This document shows, in pieces, positions 41,659-49,945 of a stretch of DNA of 64,000 bases. The first letter of the stretch is position 1. Every line of letters begins with the position of its first letter. The stretch is from NCBI RefSeq assembly GCF_003002915.1, contig NZ_PVTG01000002.1:248001-312000 (forward strand), read 5' to 3'. The stretch is from Geodermatophilus tzadiensis (GTDB lineage Bacteria > Actinomycetota > Actinomycetes > Mycobacteriales > Geodermatophilaceae). The notes under the pieces are model-generated. The model saw only the letters and a list, made by a program, of their open reading frames with translations, was not told the origin of the DNA and searched no databases. A program made the position numbers and the translations under genes.

Positions 41659-42534
41659 TCAGGGGGTGGGCGCGGCGCCCCCGGCGCCGGTGCCGGCCCG
41701 CGGCCCGCCGTCCGGCGAGCTGCCGCCGCCGGAGTCGGTGCCGCTGTCGGTGCCGCTGTCCGTGCCGCTGTCCGTGCCGGTGCCGGGGTCGGTGCCCGGG
41801 GCGGTGCTGCCGTCGTCGTCCGTGGTGGGCGAGGACCCCGACGTCGAGGTCGCCGGCGTCTCCGTGCCGTCCTCGGTGCCGCCGTCCTGGGTGTCGTCGT
41901 CCGCCGTGCCGCTCTCCGGGGCCTCGGCGGAGCCCGGGGCTCCGGTGGTCGGGCCGGCCGGCCCGGTGCCGTCCGTGTCGTCGGAGGAGCCGTCCTCGGT
42001 GGAGCTGCCCGCGGAGGACCCGGACGTGATCTCGCCCAGCGTGGTGGACGACGACGCCGTCTGCGCGCCCACCAGCGCCGACACCGGCTCCTTGGAGACC
42101 AGCTCGATCCCGGTGACGACCGCCATCCCGAGCACGAAGACCCCGGCGGCGTAGACGGCCACCCGCGGCCAGCGCACCCGCTCCAGCAGGGCCGTGCGGC
42201 GCCGCGGCTCGGGGCGGCGCGGGTCGAGGTGGGCGGGCAGGACGGCGGTGGCCGCGTCCGGACCGGTCGCCGACCGGCGGGACAGCTGCTCGCGCGCCTT
42301 GCGCAGCCTCTCGTTGGTGCGGTTGAGCGACTCGCTGTAGAGGGCGGCGCCGACGGTGCTGACGACGCTGGCCATCGCCGCACCGACCACGGTGCCGGCG
42401 ACGCCGAAGAAGGACAGCACCACGGCGGCGGAGACGGCGGCCAGGGCGCCGGCGGCGACCTGGACGGCGCTGATCGCCTTGGGCTTCTCGTCGGGGGTGG
42501 GACGGTCGGTCTGCTCGGTGCGCGGGGAGGTCAT
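41659..42534 (-). CDS. Two-span membrane protein with long acidic Ser/Thr/Gly tail
   Basis: The 291-residue protein has a hydrophobic Ala/Val-rich region (ISAVQVAAGALAAVSAAVV and following, about 20-68), a basic cytoplasmic helix (TNERLRKAREQLSRR), a second span (about 121-141: VAVYAAGVFVLGMAVVTG) and then about 140 residues of low-complexity D/T/S/G sequence containing a (TDSG)n repeat. The tail is probably extracellular and flexible, perhaps glycosylated. The N-terminal half recurs in actinobacterial proteins of unknown function. The ATG at 42534 follows GGGGAGG. Confidence 0.75.
   Translation of the reverse strand: MTSPRTEQTDRPTPDEKPKAISAVQVAAGALAAVSAAVVLSFFGVAGTVVGAAMASVVSTVGAALYSESLNRTNERLRKAREQLSRRSATGPDAATAVLPAHLDPRRPEPRRRTALLERVRWPRVAVYAAGVFVLGMAVVTGIELVSKEPVSALVGAQTASSSTTLGEITSGSSAGSSTEDGSSDDTDGTGPAGPTTGAPGSAEAPESGTADDDTQDGGTEDGTETPATSTSGSSPTTDDDGSTAPGTDPGTGTDSGTDSGTDSGTDSGGGSSPDGGPRAGTGAGGAAPTP
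41735..41782 (-). repeat. 12-bp tandem repeat, four copies
   Basis: Units TCGGTGCCGCTG, TCGGTGCCGCTG, TCCGTGCCGCTG and TCCGTGCCGGTG encode the TDSG repeat in the tail of the membrane protein. Frame is kept, so length variation between strains is likely. Confidence 0.85.
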
Positions 42535-42702
42535 GGGCTCCGACGGGTCGGGTCCGGAGGACGTTCGGGCGGGGGAGGAGCCCGGTGCGAGCACGCCGTC
42601 GTGCGACCGGGCCGACCCTCCGAGACTACGGCCGCCGGCACCGGCGTTTCGCCGCTCCCGGGCGTGGCGCCCCGCTGACCTGCGCGGACGCGGCGCTGTG
42701 AC

Positions 42703-43686
42703 ATGGCCTACGTCCCGCGGGACGGTCGCCGCATGCGGCGGCGCGCCGGCGGGCACCGGTCCCCCGTGCGCGTGACGGTGGACGGGGTCGCGGCCCTGCG
42801 GTTCGACGACGGGACGCCGGTGCGGGCCGCCTCCGGCATCGCACCGCTGGGCGACGGGTGGCTGGTCGCCCAGGACGACGCCACGCACGCCGCCTGGCGC
42901 CGCCCCGGCTCGGTCACCCGCGTGCGGGTGCTGCCGCCGGTCGAGGGCCACGACACCTTCGCCGCGGCGGCGGGCACCAAGCACCTCAAGCCCGACCTGG
43001 AGGTCGCCTGCCCGGCCGAGGTCGACGGCGCGCCGGCCGTGCTGCTGCTCGGCTCCGGGTCCACCGCGCGGCGGGTGCGGGGCGTGCTGGTGCGGCTCGA
43101 GGACGGCCGGCCGGTGTCCGTCGCCGCCGACCTCGGCGCGCTGTACGAGCGGGTCGGCGCCGTCCTCGGGGTGCCGGCGGACCAGCGGAACCTGGAGGGC
43201 GGCAGCCGGCTCGGGGACACCGTGCGCTGGTACCAGCGCGGCAACCTGGCCGCCGGGGTGCCGTCGGCCAGCGTCGAGGTGCCGCTGGCCGACCTGGTGG
43301 ACGCCGTCCTCGGCCGCACCGGCCCCCGGGCGGTCCCGGTGACGCGGCCGTGCCGCCACGAGCTCGGCGAGGTCGACGGCGTGGGCCTGGCGGTCACCGA
43401 CGCGGTGGCCCTGCCCGACGGGCGCGAGCTGCTCAGCGCCGCGGCGGAGGACACGCCCAACGCCGTCGACGACGGCCCGGTGGTCGCCACCGCCCTCGCG
43501 CTGGTCGACGGGCCGGACGTGCTCGCCGTCGCGCGGATCCCCGAGGTCGGCGGCCGGGTGCACAAGGTGGAGGGCCTGGCGCTGCGCGAGGTGCGCGGCG
43601 CGGAGGTGCACCTGCTGGCCGTCGTGGACGACGACGACCCGGACACCCCGTCGGCCGAGCTGGCCCTGCGCGCCGTCCTCGACTGA
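42703..43686 (+). CDS. Uncharacterised DUF6929-like protein
   Basis: The 327-residue protein has alternating beta-type sequence (ASGIAPLGDGWLVAQDDATHAAW, VLPPVEGHDTF, TKHLKPDLEVACPA and VLLLGSGSTARRVRGVLV), which suggests a beta-propeller and matches my recollection of the DUF6929 group. KHLKPDLE and LGSGST are the most conserved-looking parts. No signal peptide is obvious. Starts at ATG 42703, ATG 42733 or GTG 42766 are all possible; the family-like region begins near residue 24. Confidence 0.7.
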   Translation: MAYVPRDGRRMRRRAGGHRSPVRVTVDGVAALRFDDGTPVRAASGIAPLGDGWLVAQDDATHAAWRRPGSVTRVRVLPPVEGHDTFAAAAGTKHLKPDLEVACPAEVDGAPAVLLLGSGSTARRVRGVLVRLEDGRPVSVAADLGALYERVGAVLGVPADQRNLEGGSRLGDTVRWYQRGNLAAGVPSASVEVPLADLVDAVLGRTGPRAVPVTRPCRHELGEVDGVGLAVTDAVALPDGRELLSAAAEDTPNAVDDGPVVATALALVDGPDVLAVARIPEVGGRVHKVEGLALREVRGAEVHLLAVVDDDDPDTPSAELALRAVLD

Positions 43687-43714
43687 CACCGCTCGACCGG
43701 CTCCGCTCGACGCG

Positions 43715-43795
43715 TGCGGGAGGCGGGAGTCGAACCCGCACGCCCGGAGGCACCAGATCCTAAGTCTGGCGTGGCTGCCGTTACACCACTCCCGC
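43715..43795 (-). tRNA. tRNA-Leu (anticodon UAG)
   Basis: Read on the minus strand the gene has a 7-bp acceptor stem GCGGGAG/CTCCCGC, a D arm GTG/CAC, the anticodon stem CCAGA/TCTGG with loop CTTAGGA (anticodon TAG), a long variable region as expected for leucine, and T arm GCGGG-TTCGACT-CCCGC. It has discriminator A and no encoded CCA. It decodes CUA and probably other CUN codons. It lies between the DUF6929-like gene and the DUF3618 gene. Confidence 0.95.
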
Positions 43796-43886
43796 GTGGC
43801 CGCCGAGTGTAGGTGCCGTCGCCCGGCCGGGTGCCCCGCACCGGCCGGAACGGGCCGGTCGGCGCCGTGTCTGGCAGGCTGTCGCC

Positions 43887-44147
43887 GTGCCTCGCGACCC
43901 ACGAGAGATCCAGCTGGAGATCGACGCCGCCCGCGAGTCGCTGGCGGCCACCCTGGACCAGCTCGCCTTCCGGGGCAGCCCGACCCGCCTCAAGGCCCAG
44001 GGCCAGGCTGCGGTCGTCCGCTTCCTGCAGTCGCCCGCCGGCAAGGCCGCGATGGGTGGCCTGGGCCTGCTCGCGACCCTGACCGTGGTGCAGAAGGTGC
44101 GCCGGCGCCGGAACACCGGCCGCCGGGTGCAGCGCCGGAAGCGCTGA
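43887..44147 (+). CDS. DUF3618 family protein
   Basis: The 86-residue protein matches DUF3618: REIQLEIDAARESLAATLDQLA at the start, a helix, a hydrophobic segment (MGGLGLLATLTVVQKV) and a strongly basic tail (RRRRNTGRRVQRRKR). Family members are small single-span proteins next to other envelope genes. CAGGCT lies 6 nt before the GTG, matching the leaderless pattern. It is followed 7 nt later by the DUF427 gene. Confidence 0.85.
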   Translation: MPRDPREIQLEIDAARESLAATLDQLAFRGSPTRLKAQGQAAVVRFLQSPAGKAAMGGLGLLATLTVVQKVRRRRNTGRRVQRRKR

Positions 44148-44154
44148 CCCGCCG

Positions 44155-44652
44155 GTGCGGCCGCCGCGTCGCGACCCGGTCGGCCCGGGCCAGGAGTCGG
44201 TCTGGGACTACCCCCGCCCGCCCTCGGCCGAGGTGACGCCGCGCCGCGTCGTCGTCGAGCTCGGCGGCCGCGCGGTCGCCACGACCGACCGGGCGGTGCG
44301 CGTCTGCGAGACCAGCCACCCGCCGGTCTACTACGTACCCCGGGAGGACGTCGTCGACGGCGTGCTCGAGCGCGCGGCCGGTGCGTCCTGGTGCGAGTGG
44401 AAGGGCGCGGCCACCTACTGGGACGCCGTCGTCGACGGCCGCCGGTACCCCGCGGTGGCCTGGTCCTACGAGCAGCCCACCGCCGGCTACGAGCACCTGC
44501 GCTCGGCGGTGGCCTTCTACCCGAGCAAGGTCGACCGGGCGCTGGTCGACGGCGAGCAGGTGCGCGCCCAGGCCGGGGACTTCTACGGCGGCTGGATCAC
44601 CGACGACGTCGTCGGCCCCTTCAAGGGGGAGCCGGGCACGCTGGGCTGGTGA
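44155..44652 (+). CDS. DUF427 family protein
   Basis: The 165-residue protein has the DUF427 signature: VVVELGGRAVATTDRAVRVCETSHPPVYYVPREDV, SWCEWKGAATYWDA and the C-terminal GGWITDDVVGPFKGEPGT. The fold is a small beta-barrel; the function is unknown. It probably forms a two-gene operon with DUF3618 (7-nt gap) and converges on the TetR gene with a 4-nt gap. Confidence 0.88.
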   Translation: MRPPRRDPVGPGQESVWDYPRPPSAEVTPRRVVVELGGRAVATTDRAVRVCETSHPPVYYVPREDVVDGVLERAAGASWCEWKGAATYWDAVVDGRRYPAVAWSYEQPTAGYEHLRSAVAFYPSKVDRALVDGEQVRAQAGDFYGGWITDDVVGPFKGEPGTLGW

Positions 44653-44656
44653 GGCC

Positions 44657-45274
44657 TCAGCAGGTGCCGCGGACCAGCGGGAGCACCACCGTCCGCAGCA
44701 CCTCGTCGGCGTAGGGGACGTCCACCGGCTCGCGGGTGACCAGCCAGCGCTGCACGAACAGCGCCGTCGTGGCCTCGGCGGTGATCGACTGGGGTAGCTC
44801 CGGACCGACCTCGCCGCGCCCCTGCGCCCGCTCCCACATCTGGTCGTAGGCCCGCCGCCACACCGCCAGCGGGCCCTCGCGGAAGGCCTCGGCCAGGGCG
44901 TGCTCGTGCTGCATCGCCGCCAGCAGCGAGCGGGTGGCCGCCCCGACGGGGCTGGCCATCATCTCCACCATCCGGTGCACCAGGGAGCGGAGGTCGCCCT
45001 CCAGGGACCCGGTGTCGGCGGTGACCGTCCACGCCCGGTTGACCTCGGAGACGGTGTCGACGACGAGGTCCTGCTTGGTGCGCCACCGCCGGTAGATGGT
45101 CGCCTTGCCCACACCGGCCTCGGCGGCGACGGCGTCCATGGTCAGCGCGCCGTAGCCCACCTCGCCGAGCAGGCGCAGGATGGCCGCCCGGATGACGTCG
45201 TCCCGGCTGGGGTCGCGTGGCCGTCCTCCCCGGCCGGCGCGGGGAGGCTGCTCGGCGATGACTGCGGCTACCAT
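44657..45274 (-). CDS. TetR/AcrR-family regulator
   Basis: The 205-residue protein has RDDVIRAAILRLLGEVGYGALTMDAVAAEAG and the helix-turn-helix AGVGKATIYRRWRTKQDLV near residues 50-70. The C-terminal half is a TetR ligand domain (TetR_C_11-like: LRSLVHRMVEMMASPVGAATRSLLA). The ATG at 45274 is 133 bp from the divergent EAL gene, whose promoter it might control. Ligand unknown. Confidence 0.9.
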   Translation of the reverse strand: MVAAVIAEQPPRAGRGGRPRDPSRDDVIRAAILRLLGEVGYGALTMDAVAAEAGVGKATIYRRWRTKQDLVVDTVSEVNRAWTVTADTGSLEGDLRSLVHRMVEMMASPVGAATRSLLAAMQHEHALAEAFREGPLAVWRRAYDQMWERAQGRGEVGPELPQSITAEATTALFVQRWLVTREPVDVPYADEVLRTVVLPLVRGTC

Positions 45275-45407
45275 GCGCGCACCCTAGAGCCTCGGCCCCC
45301 GCGGGCGGGCGTCTGCTGCGCGCCACGAACACGGTCCGTCCCGATCCGGGAGCCGCCGCCCGCGCGCCTGCCCCGGCCGGCCGGCCCGGTCGGCGATCCT
45401 GCTGGGC

Positions 45408-46499
45408 GTGGCGAGCACGATCGGCGCGGTGCGGCGGCGCGAGGAGTGGCCCCTGCCCGAGGCCGCGACCCGGGTGCTGCTGGCATCCGCGGAGGAGCAG
45501 GTGCTGCCCGCCGTGGCCGCCGTCGCCCGCGCGGTGGGCTTGTCGGTGTTCGCCGCCCCCGGCCTGCTCGACCTCTCCGACGAACGCGACGGCGTGGGCG
45601 TGGAGCTGTTCTTCGACCGGCTCTCCCGCGCGCTGACCGGCGCCGAGGCCGAGGCGGTGCGAGTGGCCACGGACCCGGCCGAGGAGTACACCGCGCTGTC
45701 GATCGGCCTGCTGACCGCGCCGTCGCTGGCGCAGGAGCTGGCCCGCCGCAGCGTCACCGCCGAGGTGGGGGTGCTGGCCGAGGCCGAGCTGTGGTCGGCC
45801 TACCAGCCGATCGTGGCGCTGGCCGACCGCGCCGTCGTCGCGCACGAGGCACTGCTGCGCGGGGACTCCGACGGCCGGACCGTCGACGGCGGCGACCTGT
45901 TCTTCGTCGCCGACTCGGCCGGCTGGCTGCCGCGGCTGGACCGGGTGGGCCGCGAGTGCGCCATCGCCGGTGCCGCGAGCTGGCTCGACGGGGCCGACCT
46001 GTTCGTCAACACCCACCCCACCTCGGTGCTGCGCCCCGACGCCGACCTCGCCAGCACCGTCGAGGCGCTCGAGCTCGCCGGCCTGCAGCCGCGGCAGCTG
46101 GTGCTCGAGGTGGGGGAGCGGGCCGCGGTCACCGACCGCGGGCACCTGCTCGCGGTGCTGGAGTCCTACCGGGCCCGCGGCTGGCGGGTGGCCCTCGACG
46201 AGGTGGCCGCCGGGTGGTCGAGCCGCTCGCTGCTCGACGTCGTCCGGCCCGACGTGGTCAAGCTGGGGCGGGCACTGGTGTCCGCGCTGCCCGACGACGG
46301 CGCCCGCGCCGTGGTGCGCGCGGTGACCGAGCACGCGCACCGACTCGGCGCGGTGGTGGTGGCCGAGGGCGTGGAGACCGAGCAGGCGGCCGAGCAGGTG
46401 GCCGCGCTCGGCGCCGACCTCGCCCAGGGCTGGCTGTTCGGCCGCCCCGTCGCGCCGCGGGTCGACGCCGGGGAGCTCAGTCCAGTCCCCACCCCGTGA
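45408..46499 (+). CDS. EAL-domain protein with N-terminal DICT-like sensor
   Basis: Residues 1-120 resemble the DICT-type sensory region seen before GGDEF/EAL domains in actinobacteria. Residues about 130-355 form an EAL domain: Glu147 in HEALLRG, Asn201 in FVNTHP, Glu234 in LVLEVGE, Asp264 in VALDEVAAGWS, Lys285 in DVVKLG, Glu320 in VAEGVET and Gln340 in LAQGW. EAL enzymes cut c-di-GMP to pGpG. The usual DDFGTGYS loop is DEVAAGWS here, so one metal ligand is Glu and loop 6 is altered; activity may be weak. The gene lies 5 kb from the predicted c-di-GMP-binding glycosyltransferase. Confidence 0.85.
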   Translation: MASTIGAVRRREEWPLPEAATRVLLASAEEQVLPAVAAVARAVGLSVFAAPGLLDLSDERDGVGVELFFDRLSRALTGAEAEAVRVATDPAEEYTALSIGLLTAPSLAQELARRSVTAEVGVLAEAELWSAYQPIVALADRAVVAHEALLRGDSDGRTVDGGDLFFVADSAGWLPRLDRVGRECAIAGAASWLDGADLFVNTHPTSVLRPDADLASTVEALELAGLQPRQLVLEVGERAAVTDRGHLLAVLESYRARGWRVALDEVAAGWSSRSLLDVVRPDVVKLGRALVSALPDDGARAVVRAVTEHAHRLGAVVVAEGVETEQAAEQVAALGADLAQGWLFGRPVAPRVDAGELSPVPTP

Positions 46500-47058
46500 G
46501 CACCGGGCGGCTGTGCTCGTGCCCGAGCACGCCGTAGGCACCGGCCGGCAGGGCGAACAGCGCCCCGGCCTCGGGCTCGAGCCCGAGCCAGCGGGCGGTG
46601 AGCACCCGCAGCACGTGGCCGTGGGCGACGAGGGCGACGTCGCCGCCGTCGAGCAGCTCCCGGGCCCGGCCGAGCACCCGGTCCACCCGCCGGCCGACGT
46701 CGGCCAGCGTCTCGCCGGGCGTCCGCCCCGGGACGACGGGGTCGCGCCACACCGACCACGGGCGGCCCAGCTCCTCGCTGATCTCCGCGGTCGTGCGGCC
46801 CTCGTAACCGCCGTAGTCGAGCTCGACGAGGTCCTCGTCGACGCCGGTGGCGGTCAGCCCGGCCAGCTCCGCCGTCCGCCGGGCCCGCTCGCGGGGGCTG
46901 ACCCACACGGCGGCGAAGCGGCGGCGGCCCAGCACCGGCGCCAGCTCACGCGCCCGTCGTTCGCCCTCGGGCAGCAGCGGCAGGTCGGTGACGCCGGTGT
47001 GCTGGCCGCTGAGGCTCCACTCGGTCTCTCCGTGCCGGAGCACCACGATCTCGCCCAT
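46477..47058 (-). CDS. Histidine phosphatase family (phosphoglycerate mutase-like) protein
   Basis: The 193-residue protein has the phospho-His motif [40 protein letters not shown], acid residue region [10 protein letters not shown] and [13 protein letters not shown] with the second catalytic His. It is a broad phosphatase of the GpmB/CobC type; the actinobacterial group often acts on acid phosphatase substrates. The ATG at 47058 starts [10 protein letters not shown]. The 3' end overlaps the EAL gene tail by 23 nt on the opposite strand. Confidence 0.9.
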   Translation of the reverse strand: MGEIVVLRHGETEWSLSGQHTGVTDLPLLPEGERRARELAPVLGRRRFAAVWVSPRERARRTAELAGLTATGVDEDLVELDYGGYEGRTTAEISEELGRPWSVWRDPVVPGRTPGETLADVGRRVDRVLGRARELLDGGDVALVAHGHVLRVLTARWLGLEPEAGALFALPAGAYGVLGHEHSRPVLTGWGLD

Positions 47059-47116
47059 CGGCCCATCGAACACGCTGCGGGGAACACGCGCGCGGGTTCC
47101 CGTGCTGGCCGGTGAC

Positions 47117-47971
47117 ATGACCACCGCATCCCTGAGCGACACCTTCGCCATCGGCGGCGACCTGACCGTCCACCGGCTCGGCTACGGCGCCATGCAGCTG
47201 CCCGGCCCGGGCGTCTGGGGCGAGCCGGCCGACCGCGACGGCGCCCTGGCCGTGCTGCGCGCCGCCGTCGAGCAGGGCGTCGACCTCATCGACACCGCCG
47301 ACTCCTACGGCCCCCTCGTCAGCGAGCAGCTCATCGCCGAGGCGCTGCACCCCTACCCGGAGGGCCTGGTCGTCGCGACCAAGGCCGGCCTCACCCGCCA
47401 GGGGCCGGGCATCTGGACGCCGGTCGGCCGTCCCGCCTACCTCAGGCAGCAGGTCGAGCTGTCGCTGCGGCACCTGCGGGTCGAGCGGATCGACCTCATC
47501 CAGCTGCACCGCATCGACCCCGACGTGCCGCTGGCCGACCAGCTCGGCGCCTTCCGGGAGCTGCAGGAGGAGGGCAAGGTGCGCCACATCGGCGTCTCGG
47601 AGGTGTCCGTCGCCGAGCTGGAGGCCGCCCGCGAGATCGTCGACGTCGTCAGCGTGCAGAACCTCTACAACCTCACCAACCGCCAGTCGCAGGACGTTCT
47701 CGACCACGCCACCGAGCACGGCATCGCGTTCATCCCGTGGTTCCCGATCGCCACGGGCGACCTGGCCGCGCCCGACAGCCCGGTGGCCGACATCGCCCGC
47801 GAGCTGGACGCCACCCCGGCGCAGGTGGCGCTGGCCTGGCTGCTGCAGAAGTCGCCGGTCGTGCTGCCCATCCCGGGCACCAAGTCGGTCGACCACCTGA
47901 CGGAGAACATGGGCGCGGCCCGGCTGAGCCTCTCGCCCGAGGACGTGGCCCGGCTGGACGCGCTGGCCTGA
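47117..47971 (+). CDS. Aldo/keto reductase
   Basis: The 284-residue protein shares the layout of the gene at 11487 ([21 protein letters not shown] against IGYGAMRLSGPDIMGPPADRA) and keeps the full tetrad: Asp and Tyr in [10 protein letters not shown], Lys in VVATKAGL and His in [23 protein letters not shown] is the NADP-binding end. It reduces small carbonyl substrates. The ATG at 47117 begins [15 protein letters not shown]. It is divergent from the histidine phosphatase and followed by a short hairpin. Confidence 0.93.
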   Translation: MTTASLSDTFAIGGDLTVHRLGYGAMQLPGPGVWGEPADRDGALAVLRAAVEQGVDLIDTADSYGPLVSEQLIAEALHPYPEGLVVATKAGLTRQGPGIWTPVGRPAYLRQQVELSLRHLRVERIDLIQLHRIDPDVPLADQLGAFRELQEEGKVRHIGVSEVSVAELEAAREIVDVVSVQNLYNLTNRQSQDVLDHATEHGIAFIPWFPIATGDLAAPDSPVADIARELDATPAQVALAWLLQKSPVVLPIPGTKSVDHLTENMGAARLSLSPEDVARLDALA

Positions 47972-47972
47972 G

Positions 47973-47996
47973 GGAGGACCCTCCGCAGGGCCGGTC
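47973..47996 (+). terminator. Short GGAGGACCC hairpin after aldo/keto reductase
   Basis: GGACCCTCC, GCAGGGCCGGTC begins 2 nt after the TGA stop and overlaps the end of the convergent STAS gene. It is an abbreviated member of the GGAAGGACCC family; pairing is partial. Confidence 0.35.
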
Positions 47997-48492
47997 AGCG
48001 GGAGCGGCGCAGCGGGACCGTCGGTCCCCACACGCCGTCGACGGTGAGGCCGGCGCTGCGGCGGGGGCGGGCCGGCGGCCGCGACCGCCGCGTCTCCGGG
48101 GGTGAGCCCGGCAGGATCGCGACCGGTTGGGTGTCGTTGGCCCGGTGCGGCCGCGGCCGCACCGGGTCCTGGCCGGTCAGGGGGCCGTCGAGCTCGAGGT
48201 GCTCGGCCAGGCCCGTCTCGGACACCAGCCGCCGGGTGGCCGCCGGCGCGCCGACGAGGCGCAGCCGGCGTCCGGCGGCGGCCATGGCGTCGCTGAAGCC
48301 GGCGAGGGCCTCGAGGGCCGAGCCGTCGCAGAAGCGGGCGCCTGCCACGTCGACCACGATGCTGGCGGTGCCGTGTCCGGCGGCCGTGGTGAGCGCCGGG
48401 ACGAGCCGGGGGAGGGTGGGACGGCCGGCGTCGCCGGTGAGACGGACGACCACCTGGTCGGGTGCGGGGACGACGGCGACGGAGAGGTGCAC
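47995..48492 (-). CDS. STAS-domain protein (anti-sigma factor antagonist-like)
   Basis: The 165-residue protein has a STAS fold in its first 105 residues: VVVRLTGDAGRPTLPRLVPAL, SIVVDVAGARFCDGSALEALAGF and LRLVGAPAATRRLVSETGLAEHL. The Ser in CDGSAL is where SpoIIAA/RsbV-type proteins are phosphorylated. The last 55 residues are Arg/Pro-rich and unconserved. It may switch a partner anti-sigma kinase, but none is in view. The GTG at 48492 has GGAGG 6 nt upstream. Confidence 0.85.
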   Translation of the reverse strand: MHLSVAVVPAPDQVVVRLTGDAGRPTLPRLVPALTTAAGHGTASIVVDVAGARFCDGSALEALAGFSDAMAAAGRRLRLVGAPAATRRLVSETGLAEHLELDGPLTGQDPVRPRPHRANDTQPVAILPGSPPETRRSRPPARPRRSAGLTVDGVWGPTVPLRRSR

Positions 48493-48660
48493 AGGGCCTC
48501 CGGAGGAGGTGTGGCGTCGCGGGTTCGGGCGCCGCCCACGACGCTAACCCCGATCACGCCTGCTCACAACGGGGCGTGGTCGGCCGGTCGCTGATTGCTC
48601 TGGTTCGTGCCCGCTCGACCCGGCCACCCCCGGCGGGGCGACAGGCGTCACCATGGGCGC

Positions 48661-49815
48661 GTGGACGCCGAGGACTTCACGCAGATCCGGGACGCCGTTC
48701 GCCAGCTGGTGCGGGAGGTGGTCGTCCCGCGCGAGGAGGAGATCGACCTGCACGACCGCATCCCCGAGGAGCTGCGCGGCGCGGCCGCCGACATGGGGCT
48801 GTTCGGCTACGCGCTGCCCGAGGAGTACGGCGGCCTGGGCGTCGACATGCGCGAGGACGTCGAGCTGGCCTTCGAGTTCGGCTACACGACGCCGGCGTTC
48901 CGCTCGCTGTTCGGCACCAACAACGGCATCGCCGGACAGGTGATCGCCCGCTTCGGCAGCGAGGAGCAGAAGAAGACGTACCTGCCGCGGCTGGCCGCCG
49001 GCGAGCTGATCGGCTCCTTCGCCCTCACCGAGGCCGAGGCCGGCTCCGACCCGGCGGGGCTGCGGACCAGCGCGCGCCGCGACGGCGACGGGTGGGTGCT
49101 CAACGGCGCCAAGCGCTACATCACCAACGCGCCGCTGGCCGACCTCTTCGTCGTCTTCGCCCGCACCGACCCGGCGGAGAAGGGCGGGCGGGGCATCTCC
49201 AGCTTCGTGGTCGACGCCCGGGCGCCCGGTGTCTCGCTCGGGGCGAAGGACGTCAAGATGGGCCAGTCGGGGGCGTGGACGTCGGAGGTGTTCTTCGACG
49301 ACGTGCGCGTGCCGGCCGACGCGCTGGTCGGCGAGGAGGGCCGCGGCTACGCCAAGGCACTGACCGTGCTCTCCCGCGGCCGGCTGCACATCGCCGCGCT
49401 GTGCGTCGGGATGGCGCAGCGGGTGCTCGACGAGTCGGTGGCCTACGCCGCCACCGCCGAGCAGGGCGGCGCCCCGATCGGGCGGTTCCAGCTGGTGCAG
49501 GCGCTCATCGCCGACACGCACGCCGAGACGCTCGCCGGGCGGGCCATGGTGCGCGAGGTGGCGGCCCGCTACGACTCCGGTGAGGACACCTCGATCGGCC
49601 CGTCGTCGGCCAAGCTGTGGTGCAGCGAGATGGTCGGCCGGGCCACCGACCGCGCCGTCCAGGTGCACGGCGGTCTGGGCTACCTGCGCACCACGCCGGT
49701 CGAGCGCTTCTACCGCGACGCCCGCCTGTACCGGCTGTACGAGGGCACCAGCGAGGTGCAGCGGGTGATCGTCGGCGGTGGGTTGCTGCGCGCGGCCGGC
49801 ATGCCCCGTGACTGA
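48661..49815 (+). CDS. Acyl-CoA dehydrogenase
   Basis: The 384-residue FAD enzyme has LTEAEAGSDPAGLRTSARRDGDGWVLNG-type flavin and substrate binding (the core EAEAGSD), GYAKALTVLSRGRLHIAA, the FAD motif QVHGGLGY and the catalytic-base segment LYEGTSEVQRVIV. It introduces the alpha-beta double bond in acyl-CoA during fatty-acid or branched-chain oxidation. The chain-length class is not clear. CACCAT lies 6 nt before the GTG at 48661. A long hairpin element follows, then a hotdog thioesterase. Confidence 0.95.
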   Translation: MDAEDFTQIRDAVRQLVREVVVPREEEIDLHDRIPEELRGAAADMGLFGYALPEEYGGLGVDMREDVELAFEFGYTTPAFRSLFGTNNGIAGQVIARFGSEEQKKTYLPRLAAGELIGSFALTEAEAGSDPAGLRTSARRDGDGWVLNGAKRYITNAPLADLFVVFARTDPAEKGGRGISSFVVDARAPGVSLGAKDVKMGQSGAWTSEVFFDDVRVPADALVGEEGRGYAKALTVLSRGRLHIAALCVGMAQRVLDESVAYAATAEQGGAPIGRFQLVQALIADTHAETLAGRAMVREVAARYDSGEDTSIGPSSAKLWCSEMVGRATDRAVQVHGGLGYLRTTPVERFYRDARLYRLYEGTSEVQRVIVGGGLLRAAGMPRD

Positions 49816-49816
49816 C

Positions 49817-49906
49817 GAAGGGCCCTCCTGCCCCCCATCCCTCGCTGTCCCCCGCGAGCGGGGGGTACCCCCAGCTCGGGGCGGGCCCCTGCAGGAGGGC
49901 CGTCCC
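49817..49906 (+). terminator. Long GGAAGGACC-type hairpin element (copy C)
   Basis: Beginning 2 nt after the acyl-CoA dehydrogenase stop, GGGCCCTCCTGC pairs with GCAGGAGGGCC near the end. GCCCCCCA and CTCGCTG in the interior match copies A and B, with an added GC-rich arm (CCCGCGAGCGGGGGG). It lies in the gap before the thioesterase and sits inside the longest possible frame of that gene. Confidence 0.65.
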
Positions 49907-49945
49907 AGCCTGTCACCGGAGGAGCGGGCGGCCCGCCGGGTCCCG

